Origin: Henckelia pumila
Lineage: Eukaryota > Streptophyta > Magnoliopsida > Lamiales > Gesneriaceae
Direction of reading: 5' to 3'
DNA: 64,000 nt
NCBI RefSeq assembly: GCF_033568475.1
Contig: NC_133123.1
Coordinates: 17,718,622 to 17,782,621 of the forward strand
Part shown: positions 1 to 14,884 of the stretch, one piece after another
Layout of the letters: every line of letters begins with the position of its first letter
Position numbering within the stretch: position 1 is the stretch's first letter
Made by a program: the position numbers and the translations under genes
Notes under the pieces: generated by a model
The model's input: the letters and a program-made list of their open reading frames with translations, nothing else
The model's database searches: none
Told to the model about the DNA's origin: nothing

Positions 1-2245
1 ATTTATTATTAGTATTATGAAGGTTATTTAAAATATTTTTAGAATTTTATGGCAAATGTTAACTTATATTGATAAAAAAAAATTAAACTTTTTTTTATAA
101 AAAAAAAGTAAGGTCATTCTCAAATAACTTATTTTATCCACTTATTATAAGGTATTTGATCAAATTATTATCAAACAAATTTGAAGGGTTTATTAATAAA
201 CTCCAAAAAGCATATGTTTGTTTTGTGGATTTTATAAGTTCATCCAAATATTTTTTAATTATTTTCAATTTTTTTTTAATCCTATTGAAAAAGGATATAT
301 TGAAATTTCAAATTTATTTTTCCAATAAATTTCTCTGTTAGCGTGAAAAAACATATAAGTCTAAATATATAGAATAAATGGGGTACTATTTATTCTCGTT
401 TTAAGGGCAATAGTCTATCAGTTGATCTAATTATTCATGTATTGACACACCTACACTATCATTCAATTTCCATATAATTACATAAATTGTCATCTTATTC
501 TCCAACATTTCGGTTCAAAACAATTTTCTCATTTATTGCAATGTATCCTTGTTTTAACCTAGAGTGTACATCAATCATTTAACCTCATTCCAGTCCTAAA
601 GACCTTGGCGATATCCTTCTTAATCCCCCAAAAATTTATTTAACTAAATAACCTTCGTTTGATTATAATTTGGAAATATAACCTTCTCAATTTTTTTTCT
701 TTATTTTGTTTTTGCATTTTCTTTGTATTTGAAGGTCATTTTGCAAATTTTTTTTGAAAAAAGGTCATAAATCAAAAAATTTAGTTGATCAAGGTCATTT
801 TTCAAACTCTCTCATTCGCCAAATGGAAAAACCCTTCAACTTGTTCTCCATCCATCTGTTGAATGGGAAATATGAGAAAACCCTTTCTTTCTTTCTTTCC
901 TTTTTTTTTTTTCTTTTCTGATGGAAAAATTATTTGGACTTGTTCTTAATTGGCTATTCCCATTCAAAATGTTGCCTTAACAAAAGAAAAATTTACTAAA
1001 AGTGGAGGTAATATTTTTTTAAAAAAATAAAGTCGTACAAGGTTATATCAAAAAAAATATATGGATCAAGGTTATAAATCTAACTATTAGCTTCGATTGA
1101 TAATATCCTCTCACATTACTATGAAAGTGTATATTTACTACTTATTTAAAGTGTATTATATTTTAAAGTAGCGCATACTTAGTGGGATGAGATTACACAT
1201 GGATAAATCATACTAGAAGTATTAAAATGATTTTAAAGGATGTAGAATAATGATGGATAAACAATAACATGTTTACTTTGAGTTATTAATTTTGGGATTG
1301 AAATAATGATTGAAGGACGAATTATAGTTTTACTCTCTACTTATGATATATATAGTCTTATGCTTAATTTTGTATGCATATAATTTGGATTGAATTATTG
1401 ACGAAGTAAATTATTATTGATTCACATTGAGTCATTTTTATTTACAAAATTATTAGGTATAAAAATATGTATTTTTTAAAAAATAGATTACTTTGGTAAA
1501 CTGAGTTATATAAAAAAAAAAAGACAGAAATAAATTGGGAGGAAAACAAAGGAATTGAAGGAGGGTAGATTAGGATTTCTGTTTATTTTTTTCTATAAAT
1601 ATTATTTAGGATATATTATCTCTTATGTAATTAAGGATGATAAATCTCATGAAATCAAGGTTAAATGAAGCACCTTGAGATTTGAAGAGATTTGATTTTT
1701 GTAAGTAAACAATGGATGAGATTGTATTAATTAGCTCATCTTATTATTATCAAGCCAAGTAAACACACCTTAAATAAAAATTTGTGCCATATATTAATTA
1801 ACTTTCAACTAATTTGGGGAAAAAAATGAATTTACACTAATGCTCATTTTTTTTCACCTAAAAGAATTTGATACTTATTTGTATTTCTTATTCTTATCAG
1901 TAATTTGAAATTTATTTTTGTAATTTCCTAAAAAATATCATTTTTTAATCTTCTCTAGTATCTCTGTCGATATTTTTAAATTCAATTATATTTTTATCTT
2001 TATATTTTAAAAATGTTATATTAGATAGTCTATCACTCCTAAATTTTTGAATATTTAATTCATTATGTCAGTTTTGAAAATAACATAAAAATTAATTAAC
2101 AGAAAAAATATGTGTTTGTACACATCGAGTTCAAGAGGCGTTAGTATAAAAAATAATAATATGCTTCGTATATTGACTAATTTTTAATTAGTTTTGTGAA
2201 ACTTAAATGAAAATTACAATTTTATATATTATCACCTATATAGTA
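1..2245. other. AT-rich intergenic DNA, no gene seen
   Basis: The stretch is strongly AT-rich with many A and T homopolymers. The only open frame is a short Phe/Leu/Lys-rich one near 156-341 that looks like chance. I see no splice-linked coding signal, RNA gene or clear transposon end here. Confidence 0.6.
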
Positions 2246-2871
2246 TCTCTCCCTATATATAAAGAATTTTTCCTTTAGACACCATCTTATCATTTGCTGA
2301 AATTGTCCTTATTTGATATAAATATTACATTTTTATTTTTATTTTTATTTTTTAATTTCAATATTTCAAATTTTCATATTTTTCTCAACTAAATATTATA
2401 GATAAGATAAATTGATAAATAAATTTTAAATTTATTTTTATATTATTTTATAAATGAGAAAAAAATAAATTTAAATATTATCGAAAAAATAATATTTATA
2501 CATAACTCTCTCCCTATATATAAAGAATCTCCCTATTAGACACCATCTTTTCATTTTCCGAAATTGCCTTTATGTGATATAAATATTACACTTTTATTTT
2601 TATTTGTTATTTTAGAAGAATTTGTTATTTCTAGAAGAACTGTTTTTTTTTTTTTTTTAAATTTCAATGTTTCAAATTTTCATATTTTTCTCAACTAAAC
2701 ATTATAGATAAGATAAATTGATAAATAAATTTTAAATTTATTTTTATATTATTTTATAAATTAAAAAATAAATTTAAATATTATCAAAAAATAATATTTA
2801 TACATAACATACAATATTAAATATATTATATGATTTTATACACCCGCAATGCGTATATGCGATTATGCTAG
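2246..2871 (+). mobile_element. Helitron-like non-autonomous element with duplicated 5' head
   Basis: The element starts with TCTCTCCCTATATATAAAG at 2246, preceded by A, and ends with CTAG at 2868-2871, followed by T. That is the TC...CTRR structure and A/T insertion site of Helitrons. Just before the end, CGCA (2845-2848) and TGCG (about 2857-2861) can form a short stem a few bases upstream of CTAG, as the family expects. The same 5' start recurs at 2507, so about 260 bp of the head (2246-2506) are present twice and only the second copy runs through to the CTAG end. There is no Rep/helicase coding capacity, so it could only have been moved in trans. Confidence 0.6.
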
Positions 2872-3465
2872 TTAATAATAATGTTAAAAGAGTATAGATT
2901 AATGAACTAATTTGTAATTATTTATAATTATCATATCTTATCTGATTTTAAAATTCTTGTATAATTACTAATTACTAAATATTCATTGTTCTTCTTCAAT
3001 TCATTCTCTCTGTCATGAAAATTAGTTATTTCTTTTTAAAAATATTAATGACGTCTACGCATGTACCGGGATCAAGGATTGTTCTCTCTTTTAAATAAGT
3101 TAAAACTTTTATTAACTTGGGCATGCAACAGATCATTATAAGTAGTGATGTACATCATACATGCCTATGTTGCACACAAACTGTACTTTGTTAAATACTT
3201 AATACATCTTTTGATATTAATGATTAGCGCAGAGTCAATGTTTCACTTGTAATACATTTATATAACCAAAAGCAAGGCATGCAACCTGTAAGAAACAAAA
3301 GTTTTTGCAGATGTTCTGATAGGTAAACAATCCGAGACAGAATGGCAAAGGAAAAAAAATGGTACCAAAACCAGCTTACAAGTTCGAATCTCAGGAAACC
3401 ATGAATTCAGGAAAAGTAAACTTCTAACGTTTTAGAATCCCACGAGCAACAATGGCTCAAGACTT
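2872..3465. other. Intergenic DNA and probable RPL3 3' UTR
   Basis: No open frame of interest. The part next to 3465 is expected to carry the 3' UTR and polyadenylation region of the minus-strand RPL3 gene, but no single poly(A) signal stands out. Confidence 0.45.
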
Positions 3466-6594
<3,129 letters not shown>

Positions 6595-6646
6595 CTGCAA
6601 GAACAAACGGCGACTGCGCTTGAAGATGAGGCTTCCGCTCTGCTAA

Positions 6647-6656
6647 AAACCCTAAA
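6647..6656 (+). promoter_or_regulatory. Telo-box (AAACCCTAAA) of the RPL3 promoter
   Basis: AAACCCTAAA lies about 410 bp upstream of the RPL3 start codon and just downstream of the TATA-like element. Telo-boxes near the transcription start are a known hallmark of plant ribosomal-protein and other translation-machinery genes expressed in growing tissue. Confidence 0.75.
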
Positions 6657-6667
6657 GGACTTCAAAT

Positions 6668-6674
6668 ATTTATA
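6668..6674 (-). promoter_or_regulatory. TATA-box candidate of RPL3
   Basis: Read on the minus strand the site is TATAAAT. It lies roughly 30 nt upstream of the GC-richer, CT-containing block (6601-6645) that would form the 5' leader, and the telo-box is between them. The spacing suits a transcription start near 6635-6645. Confidence 0.6.
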
Positions 6675-6680
6675 TCATTC

Positions 6681-7788
6681 ACGGTGATAACAAATTATAT
6701 GGGCCGACAACTTTTGGGTTAAGTTTCTGGGTCTTGTTGGGCCTATAATCTCATGATCCAATTAATAAAGAATGATATTAAACTTACAACAAATATCGTG
6801 TACAACAATATTTGCAACGATAATATCGTGAGATTTTGTATTTATTGTATTATGAGATTTTAATAAATTAAATTTTTGTATTAAATTTTTTGTGTTGTAA
6901 GATTTGATGTACAAATTTCATTGTACATGTAGCATCACTCAATAATAAATTATACTATGGATCATATTTAGATGGATCGATGTATTTATTTTCGATTATT
7001 ATTTGATCGTAAAAACTAAAAACTATTATTGCGCACTAGAAGGAATATTTTTTGGGTTCAAAGTTGCAATCAATACATTTATATTTTAATTTCAATTAGT
7101 TCATTATAAAAAAAAATATTTTGACACTATTTTTTCTAATATCAAATATAAATAGTATTTATTTTTTAACGAAAAAATTAAGAAAAAATGAAGAAAAATA
7201 AGCTTTGTAAATATATTTTTATATGTTAATTTATTATGTTCAATGATTATAATATATATATATTTTATTTGTATCGTTTTATGTATCAGAAACTTTTTTT
7301 AATATATTAACATTATCATCGTTAACTTTCCTTCCTTCTCTGCCTGCTTTCTCAATAAACCTCTAATTCACGCGAGCAAGGACGAATCCAGGAATAGTGA
7401 TGGGTTAATGAATAAAATAGTGAATGTATTGAATAATTATATTATATTTTATAAAAAAATTTATGAAAATTTGATGGGTTAATGAATAAAATATTTTTTC
7501 TCTTTAAAATAACTTGAATAATTGTTTTATATATATTTTATGAAGTATAAATTTTTGAATTTGATAATTTACATAATTATAGATTTACTTTGTATTTATG
7601 ATGTTATTTTCTACTCAATAGCATATAATATTTAATCTATTGAATATTCCATGAAATGGTCAATATATATACAAAATTTAGATCGAAGCCCAAATAACTT
7701 GAAATAAAACCAATATATATCAATAAATTTAAAAAAAATCCAATTAACTATAAAGAATAAATGTATAAACATATATATACATATACAT
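6681..7788. other. Intergenic AT-rich DNA
   Basis: No gene seen. A phrase of about 20 bp, GATGGGTTAATGAATAAAAT, occurs twice (near 7400 and 7470), which may be a small local duplication. Confidence 0.5.
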
Positions 7789-7797
7789 ACACTATAT

Positions 7798-8355
7798 CAA
7801 TGTTTTCATAACCGGATCGGTAATCGAACAGATCTATCTTGAAAAAAAGTCTAACCGATTGGACCGTTTTAACCTGACGGTCGGACCGAAAAACCGTTTA
7901 TATAATATAATATAATTAATAATATATTCTAAATTTTAAAAACCTAAAAGATGTATATAAATAGACAAAAATATATATTTATCATAGTTTGAAAAATAAA
8001 TTACTATATGAATATATTAAAAATATTAATTATAGTTATATATATTTTTAAAAATATATTAATTAATTAAAAAACTCTAATAATACTAAAATAATATTTT
8101 TAACGAAGTAAAAATTTCAAATAATCATGTATATATAAAATAAAATATTAAATTAAAGTTTTAAATTTTTTTAAAAAAACTAATTTAAAAAATATAAAAA
8201 AAATTCCAAAAACCGGTTCGACCGTATTTTGGCTGGTTTTTGGGATCGGTTTTTACCGGTTATTGACCGGTTCAACAAACAAAAATGATTTTTGGGGTGT
8301 TTCGGAACAGTGGCCGGTTTCTGGTCGAACCGACCGGTTTGGTTTTGAAAACATG
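7798..8355. mobile_element. Non-autonomous MULE-type element with 9-bp target duplication
   Basis: The 558-bp element is flanked by a perfect 9-bp direct repeat ACACTATAT (7789-7797 and 8356-8364), the duplication size of the Mutator superfamily. Its ends are inverted: CAATGTTTTCATAACCGGA on the left, and ...TTTGAAAACATG on the right, which reads CATGTTTTCAAAACC in reverse complement. The sub-terminal parts are rich in ACCGGTT/AACCGG motifs (about 7811-7900 and 8214-8345) while the centre is almost pure AT. There is no transposase frame. Confidence 0.75.
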
Positions 8356-8364
8356 ACACTATAT

Positions 8365-9951
8365 GGGCTGGGCTAAACTGGGCTGAAGCTCAGCCTAACC
8401 CCCCTATAGTTCTATCTATGCGCATGGGGCGAATTTTTAATGATCAGATTTCAAGATTAGGAGTACATATCTCATAAAATATGTAGAATTCACGTAATCC
8501 AGTGGTTTTAAAATATTGGATGTAATTCTCCAGAAGTAAGTAGACTTTGGCAAAAAATAAATAGATAGAATGAATGCATGGGTTGGCTTAAATAACAAGG
8601 GTTTACAATGATCTTCTAGTCGACTTTGTTGGATGTTTTTCAAAGAAAGATAGAAATATGAAATTATTTTATTTCTTACCTTTTTTTTTTTTTCATATGT
8701 TATCTCTATACTAAGAAAAATGCTAGATGTACACCTTGTAGTATACACCTTGGTTTACACCCTTACTTAAAATTTTTCTAATTTCCCTTATTAATTGTAA
8801 AATACCCATGATAAAAAATAAATATCTAGTTGATCAAGGAAAGTTTTAGAAAACTCTTTTGATATATGTCTATTCACAAAATTATCTAACTCCAAAAATC
8901 TTATTATAACCAGAAAATCCTAATACTAGGGAGTTGCTTATTGAGTTATTGTAGATGGATAAAAGCACTAAATGGGGAAGGTGTTAGGGCATGAAGGGTC
9001 CCTGACCATTATATGAAATTGTGAAAACAAGTAAAAAGAGAAGGACGACCAAAATTAACTATTTTGTTTTCCATCATCTCACTGTTCCAAAATTATTTTA
9101 GAAAATTTATAATTTTGGTTTTATATATTTAATTTTAATTATATTGTTAAATTTCAGTCTTAATCTATTATCTTTGAACTTGTTTTTGTTTTTGTTATTG
9201 TTTTTTTTAAATTATAATTTCGATTATTTTTTAATATGATATTGATATGATATCAATGTGCTGCCGATATAACACTGACATATATGTGCAATATAATATC
9301 AACACTATCATTAAAAAAATTAATGGAAATTGTCAAAAACAAAATATATAAGGCTAAAAGTGCTGAAATTTGACTATAACAAATTAACGATGATCGACAA
9401 ACATATATATAACATAGAAATTACAACATATTAAACGTTCTCTCCACTAGAACTTAACTTGTGATGTCCTAAAATAAAAACTTTTCATGAAATCAAAAAG
9501 GTGAATGAGTATTAGAAGTTGGAGCTCAAAGCTCAAACCCATGCTAGTAATCGAAGCTTAACATTCGTTTTATTGAGAGACTGCATGTCCACGAGAAGTG
9601 GACAACATAGCATAACTATATATATATATATATAAAAATATATTTATATAAATCTTGGGATACACAAAAGTCAAATTAATAAATTATGAAAGACAAACGT
9701 GGAACTTTCTAGATAAATTCCGAGAATTTGCATGCATGCTTCATTTATTCATAATTTTTTTTTGTACTTGTGGTCGTAAATCAACCAAAATAAAGTTTTA
9801 ATATCAACTCTTTTGGAAGGAGCATCGGTAATTTCTTTCTATAAAATACTAGAAACTAGCTATTAGAAGCATAAATTTTAACTTTATTATTCTTATGTTA
9901 ACTAGCAGTACAAATATAATAAAACACATAATTTCATCGCGGCGTTCTAAT
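8365..9951. other. Intergenic AT-rich DNA
   Basis: No gene is supported. A minus-strand open frame of 103 codons at 8437-8748 has unbiased composition and no recognisable domain. A TA microsatellite lies near 9620-9640. Confidence 0.5.
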
Positions 9952-9970
9952 AATATATATATATATAGAA

Positions 9971-10062
9971 AGTTGATATTTACACTCCACTTTGTAAAAT
10001 GGATTGAAAATTTATTCACAAATAAAATGCAAATAACAAAAAATGGAGTGTAAATATCAACT
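9971..10062. mobile_element. Hairpin MITE inside a TA microsatellite (first of three)
   Basis: A perfect 19-bp inverted repeat, AGTTGATATTTACACTCCA at 9971-9989 and its complement at 10044-10062, encloses about 54 bp. Both sides are TA repeats (about 9952-9966 and 10069-10088), joined through GAA on the left and CTCATC on the right. The ends AGTT...AACT and the TA setting are shared with the elements at 15357-15525 and 39995-40134, although the interiors are unrelated. Confidence 0.65.
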
Positions 10063-10089
10063 CTCATCTATATATATATATATATATAA

Positions 10090-10627
10090 TCAAGAAGATA
10101 ATTATTAAGTTTTATAAACATAGTGTATCATTTTTAACACTTAATTAACATATATATATATCAATAATCTCAACCCCTTTTCATCAATGGACTCTTCGCC
10201 GAGTATCACGTAGTACTGCGGATTCGCTCGAGAAATTCATACCTCTCTCTATCTATCATTTCTGAGACAATTTTTGACGTTGTTAGGTTTCTGAGAATGA
10301 TCCTAATTAATAATTACAATTTGACTTATTATAATTCCATTAACCGTGTCGATTAATTCTGAAGTAAAATTGAGTTACCGGAAAGTGTCACAAAATTGAA
10401 TCGACGATATTCCCAATTTCGAAATACATACATGAAAGCAAATTTAAGGAAAAGGGGCATAAATCACAAAACTTGCTACTACATTCCTGAAATCAACAAT
10501 AGGGTTTTGTAAACCTGTTAATTTTTACAGTTAAAATTCGTACACATAAACTAAATTAAATATACATATATAGATATTTATTTGAATTTCCGAGCTAATA
10601 TTTAATTAAAACTATATATTGGATTTC
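10090..10627. other. Intergenic DNA upstream of plus-strand side, 3' flank of small gene
   Basis: AT-rich with short TA runs. It should contain the 3' UTR of the minus-strand gene ending at 10628. Nothing else is recognised. Confidence 0.45.
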
Positions 10628-10891
10628 TTATCTCGATTCCTTGCAGATTGGTTTGGTGACGAGGTAGAGATCAACGATGGATCGGAACCTCTTTTTGCGG
10701 CGGTGCGGCGGTTGTTTCATGAAAACCATGCCGACGGAGGATATTTCATTGGAATCCCCCACGCTTTCGGCTTCGCGGCTTTGCTCCACCGTCTTGGCCG
10801 CATCTCCGCCGCTCTCCTCCGAGCCGCCGCTGAGTTGAATCAGCAGCAGGGCCGCATCCACTTCGGGCTCTGTGAGGGCCGCGGATTCCAT
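10628..10891 (-). CDS. Small intronless protein, paralogue of the 13530-13823 gene, function unknown
   Basis: The frame gives 87 residues starting MESAALTEPEVDAALLLIQL. The stretch is much more GC-rich than its surroundings, as expected for a real exon. An N-terminal LTEPEVDAALLLIQLSGG block, which could be a short amphipathic helix, is followed by a Ser/Glu-rich acidic middle and a basic C-terminal motif, RRKKRFRSIVDLYLVTKPI. The neighbour 2.6 kb away has the same three-part layout (LTEQEIEAVVQLIQLSG, acidic Ser-rich middle, basic SIADIY end), so the two are diverged tandem duplicates. There is no signal peptide or membrane segment; the basic C terminus could act in nuclear targeting, which is a guess. 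I recall similar short plant proteins of unknown function but cannot name a family. The start is the first ATG in frame; none lies upstream nearby. Confidence 0.7.
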   Translation of the reverse strand: MESAALTEPEVDAALLLIQLSGGSEESGGDAAKTVEQSREAESVGDSNEISSVGMVFMKQPPHRRKKRFRSIVDLYLVTKPICKESR

Positions 10892-11204
10892 CTGGGTTTT
10901 CGCTGCTTTTTCTCGCGGGGCGGGGTCAGGATTTGGAGTAATTAAGATTTTATTATTTGATACTCCCTATATAATAATAATAATAATTTGAATGGATTAA
11001 ATAAATATCACGGTAAAAATGTTTTTAGTCCTCTCAAACCAAGATGTGTGATTGGGTAAAACTAGCAGATTGAACCTTCAAATGTTTTTTTATTTGCAAT
11101 CAGCTCCTTCTATTTCTTGATAGTGACACATTAATCAATTGCATGTAAAGTCGGTATAATTATTTTACAATTAGCTACCGTTCTGTTCACCATATTACTA
11201 ATAT
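10892..11204. other. 5' flank of the small gene
   Basis: GC-rich for the first 35 bp, then AT-rich. This should contain the leader and promoter of the minus-strand gene that starts at 10891, but no convincing TATA box was picked out. Confidence 0.35.
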
Positions 11205-11560
11205 ATGTATAAATCATCACATTCCATCCCACGTTTTTCTCATCATATTATTTATCTATATATTAACTATTTATTTTACATCAATCAAATCATTAATTAT
11301 TTATCTCACATCAATCAAATCATTGAATTCAAATTACTATATTACCCCTTATAAATAATATAATTTTTATTTTATTTATGGTTAAAAGGACGAAATAGTC
11401 CTTTAACATTTTTATATAAAATTTAATCAATCAAATCAAATAAACCATAATCTATCAATCAAATCTAATACTATTTTAACTATCATTTCATATTTATTTT
11501 TATTACATTATACTACTTATCTATATATTACTTATATCATACCTCAAACCAAATTATCTA
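11205..11560. repeat. Diverged MITE-like repeat, copy 1
   Basis: The core shared with 14263-14650 includes TTATTTTACATCAATCAAAT, ACTATATTACCCCTTATAAA, TTTAATCAATCAAATCAA and AACTATCATTTC in the same order and spacing. Its outer ends have decayed (ACCAAATTATC on the right). The better-kept second copy shows inverted GTTTGGTT/AACCAAAC ends. Confidence 0.6.
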
Positions 11561-11834
11561 CATTATATGTGATTCTTCTTTCATCAATCATTTAATACAT
11601 TATATCTTGTATCGTATTGTTTCTTTATTCTTTACTAAAATCTCATTTCCACCTCTCAATAGCACACACAATTGTTATTTTTAAACATTATTAACTTAAG
11701 TTAATTTGTATCGTCGTATGACCTTGACTATGAGTGCATGACTGATGATACCTAGGATATCCACGTACGTTCTTATATTTCGACACCTTGGATAATATCA
11801 TTTATACCACTTTGTTCATATTCAATAAATATAT

Positions 11835-12063
11835 AACAACCGCCCCCAAGGTGTCTCCACATTAGTGGAGTATGTGAAAACTTTTAGCTATAGGTCAGGA
11901 GTTTGATTTCTCCTACCAACATCTTCTTGGACTAGCCTGTCACAGGCTTGCCTAGTGCATGTGGTTTACCTGACTAGCGTAATTTGCAGGCTATTTTGTT
12001 AGTCCGGGGTTTACCCAGAACGCACCGAAAAATAGCGGTTGTGGGTTCCCACGTCACAAAAAA
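11835..12063 (+). mobile_element. tRNA-derived SINE
   Basis: About 230 bp with a pol III-like head: a box A-like TAGTGGAGTATGTG near 11863 and a box B-like AGTTTGATTTC at 11900-11910. The body (CTTGCCTAGTGCATGTGG, GACTAGCG, GGGGTTTACCC, GGTTGTGGGTTCCCACGTC) ends in an A run at about 12058-12066. The repeat AAATATAT flanks it at 11827-11834 and 12064-12071, which would be the target duplication. The body resembles a SINE type I remember from asterid genomes; that match was not searched. Confidence 0.75.
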
Positions 12064-12071
12064 AAATATAT

Positions 12072-13529
12072 GTATATACACCTAACATTGAACGAAAACC
12101 TAATCATATCCATATCTACGACTTAAAAAAATTATTCAAGCAGTCTCCTCGGAGCACCGAACCTCCTAGTTTTCGAGCGACTATATCAAGATGTGCATGA
12201 AACATATATGCTAGGCTGACTTATGTGCTCACAATGTTACAGCTAGGTGCATGCATGTACCCTTACATATATATGTTGCATAATGGGAATCAATATTGCA
12301 ATTTGGTACGCTGCGCGGGGGCGTCGCAGCAAATAATGCAAACTATCGTTAATCTTGTTATACACAACTGTATTTAAGCAAATAAAAAAAACATATTTGT
12401 ACAATATAAATTGCATTACATAAATCCTTTAAGTGCTGATTAAGACTTGTCGCCCCATACAACACGGTAACATTAAACAAATTAAATGGTAATTCATCTG
12501 ATAATCCTCCACAATTAGAATCTTTTCTTGATCTAATAATTATATTTACTTGTGTTTGGATGAAAAGATAATATTTTTGTTATTTAGATAAGTAAGAGAT
12601 GACTTTACTTGTGAAAAAAAAAGAGTAATATTTGAATTTAATATTATTTTTCTTGTTAATTTCATTGTTAACAACAAAACTATTATCGAAATTCATAAAA
12701 TTTGAAATTCTTACTTCTAAACGTAATCATACACTTAATCATATACCATGGAGCTATTATTATGTATATCAACGAAAAATTTCAATTGGTGCTAGCTCTC
12801 GATACGTACGTATCATTTTGCGTCCCCCACTAAAATTAGAAATCTTAATTTTTACATTGGGATATTATGAAATGAGGACTTTTAAATAAATCTCAAAGTT
12901 CTGAATTGATTGATTAGATTTGAGAGAATGAATTCGTGTAATTGAAATTCGTTGTAATTGTTATTGAAATTGCGTATAATGTTGAGTGAATTTGAAATTC
13001 ACTGATTCAAGCACGTTTAAAAGAAAAAAAAAAAAAAAGAAAAGAAATGGAAGTATATTGTAAACATCCCCATTTTTTTCTTATTTTTTTTTTTAAAAAA
13101 AAAGATAAAAGAAAATTAAGAAAAATAAATGAAAATATCCCATGTATAACGTACAACAAAATATATACGAAAATAGATTACAAAAGAAAAGCGATATCAT
13201 TTCTCGCCGATGATTTTAGTAGCTTCAATACGCTAGCTGTAGTATATTTTGGGATCAATGAATTGAATTACGTACGGTCTAAACTCCAACAACTCCAATC
13301 CTAAAACAAATATTTATCCAATGAATAATAACAAATCTCGGAACGATTAATTAAGAAAATTCCAGATTATATATATTATAATTATAAAGACTGTAAAATT
13401 AAGTAACAGATTATTAATTTACACGCAGTAATATTACACATAAAAAAAAAAAAAACATCATATATTTACACAAAAACGATGCTCAAAAAGTTCAGATTTT
13501 GAAGAAAAAAAGAAAAAGGGAAACGCAAA
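12072..13529. other. Intergenic AT-rich DNA
   Basis: Contains homopolymers and short frames without recognisable domains. The end next to 13530 is the expected 3' flank of the second small gene. Confidence 0.5.
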
Positions 13530-13823
13530 TCAAACCCTCTTACGCCGCCTGTTGTTGATCATGAGAGGTTCCCCGGTCTTTCCATAGATATCAGCAATGG
13601 ATCCCACCCTGATTTTGATCCGCGGAAGCACCTCCGTGTCCAAGCAGTTGTCTGGATCCACCAAGCCGCCGGCGGACGACGACGTTTCGCCCACGCTCTC
13701 TTCTTCCTCTTTCCGCCTCTGCAAATTCACCCAAAACACCTGAAAATCCTCCCGGCAGTCGCCGCTCAGCTGGATTAACTGCACCACTGCTTCGATTTCC
13801 TGCTCCGTAAGGTTCGATTCCAT
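13530..13823 (-). CDS. Small intronless protein, paralogue of the 10628-10891 gene, function unknown
   Basis: The frame gives 97 residues starting MESNLTEQEIEAVVQLIQL. As in its neighbour, an N-terminal Leu-rich helix candidate ending LIQLSG is followed by an acidic Ser/Glu-rich middle (KEEEESVGETSSSAGG) and a basic C-terminal part with KIRVGSIADIYGKTG and a final NNRRRKRV. The local GC content is well above the flanks. A TA-rich run (TATATATAT, 13852-13860) lies about 30 bp upstream of the ATG, rather close for a TATA box. The gene is on the same strand as its paralogue, with only intergenic repeats between, which fits tandem duplication. The terminal Arg/Lys cluster could be a nuclear-localisation signal; the function is unknown. 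Confidence 0.72.
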   Translation of the reverse strand: MESNLTEQEIEAVVQLIQLSGDCREDFQVFWVNLQRRKEEEESVGETSSSAGGLVDPDNCLDTEVLPRIKIRVGSIADIYGKTGEPLMINNRRRKRV

Positions 13824-14262
13824 CTCCTATAGATACAGGGATTTTTGTGTGTATATATATGTGCTTACGTGTGTTCTAGGAGGAGTGTGGATTGATTAAT
13901 AAATAAAACCAAGGAAATTTGTGGCAAATAAGGAGGAAGCCATTTATTCCGAGTCTTTTTTTAATTATATTTTCTGCTCTGAAATTCCCATTTTACCCCT
14001 ACGAAAGACACTTTTTTCAGTACTCAACCGAACCTTCGTCCAGGGCAATAACGTCATTCGGTAATGGCGTGGAGACTATCTCGCTAATGAATGTTACTTT
14101 AGTTAAGTTTCACCGCCTTATGGATTAAGATTGATTCATTTATTATTATTTTTTTTTGGGACTTTGTTTGGCAAATGTCAAATCTTATATTTCTAATCAC
14201 CACTTATTTTTAATTTAGCATGATACTTGGCTGTCAATTACACGAATGAGATGTTTTCTTTA

Positions 14263-14650
14263 GGCTGTGTTTGGTTGGAGTATTATTAATTTCGATATAA
14301 CTTATCTTATCCAATCTTACGTTCTTTTTGACATATTATTTATCCATTTCTTAATTATTTATTTTACATCAATCAAATCATTAATTATTTATCTTACATC
14401 AATCAAATCATCGAATTCAAATTACTATATTACCCCTTATAAATTATATTATTTATATTTTATTTATTGTTAAAAGAACAAAATGGTAATTTATCATTTT
14501 TATATATAATTTAATCAATCAAATCAATAAACTATAATATATTAATTAAATCAAATATTATATTAACTATCATTTCTAATTTATTTTTTTATTACATTAC
14601 ATTACTTAACCATATATTATCAATCATATCCCCCGAACCAAACTGAGCGT
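14263..14650. mobile_element. MITE with GTTTGGTT/AACCAAAC ends, copy 2
   Basis: It starts GGCTGTGTTTGGTTGGAG and ends CCGAACCAAACTGAGC, which are inverted repeats of each other over about 13 bp. The interior is almost pure AT and matches 11205-11560 in order and spacing. TTA precedes the left end; the right-hand target duplication is not clear, so the superfamily (PIF/Harbinger or hAT) is open. Confidence 0.6.
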
Positions 14651-14682
14651 ATTATTTTTGAAAACGTATTTGTAACAATTAT

Positions 14683-14818
14683 GGTAGTGTTTGAGAGAGC
14701 TTATAAGATAATATTTTGAAAAGTTTTTAGAAAGCACCTCTCAGCTTTTTTTTTTTTAACAAAATTTTTTTAAAGAAAAACTGAAAAATGCTTAATAGAA
14801 GTTCTCCCAATCACTACC
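14683..14818. mobile_element. MITE of the GGTAGTGTTTG family
   Basis: It starts GGTAGTGTTTGAGAGAGC and ends GTTCTCCCAATCACTACC, imperfect inverted ends shared with the copies at 3772-3840 and 34875-34960. A further, inverted fragment of the family (CTTTTCAG...AAGCACTACC) follows to about 14884. Confidence 0.6.
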
Positions 14819-14884
14819 TAAAAAATACTTTTCAGTTTTTTTTAACAAAATTTTGAGTACGGTACGTTTCTAGGAAGCACTACC

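Noticed and set aside
8437-8748. 103-codon minus-strand open frame
   Set aside because: Composition follows the AT-rich background, there is no domain or paralogue, and the flanks give no gene signal.
10619-10945. 108-codon open frame on the plus strand
   Set aside because: It is the antisense of the small GC-rich gene at 10628-10891, whose paralogue supports the minus-strand reading.
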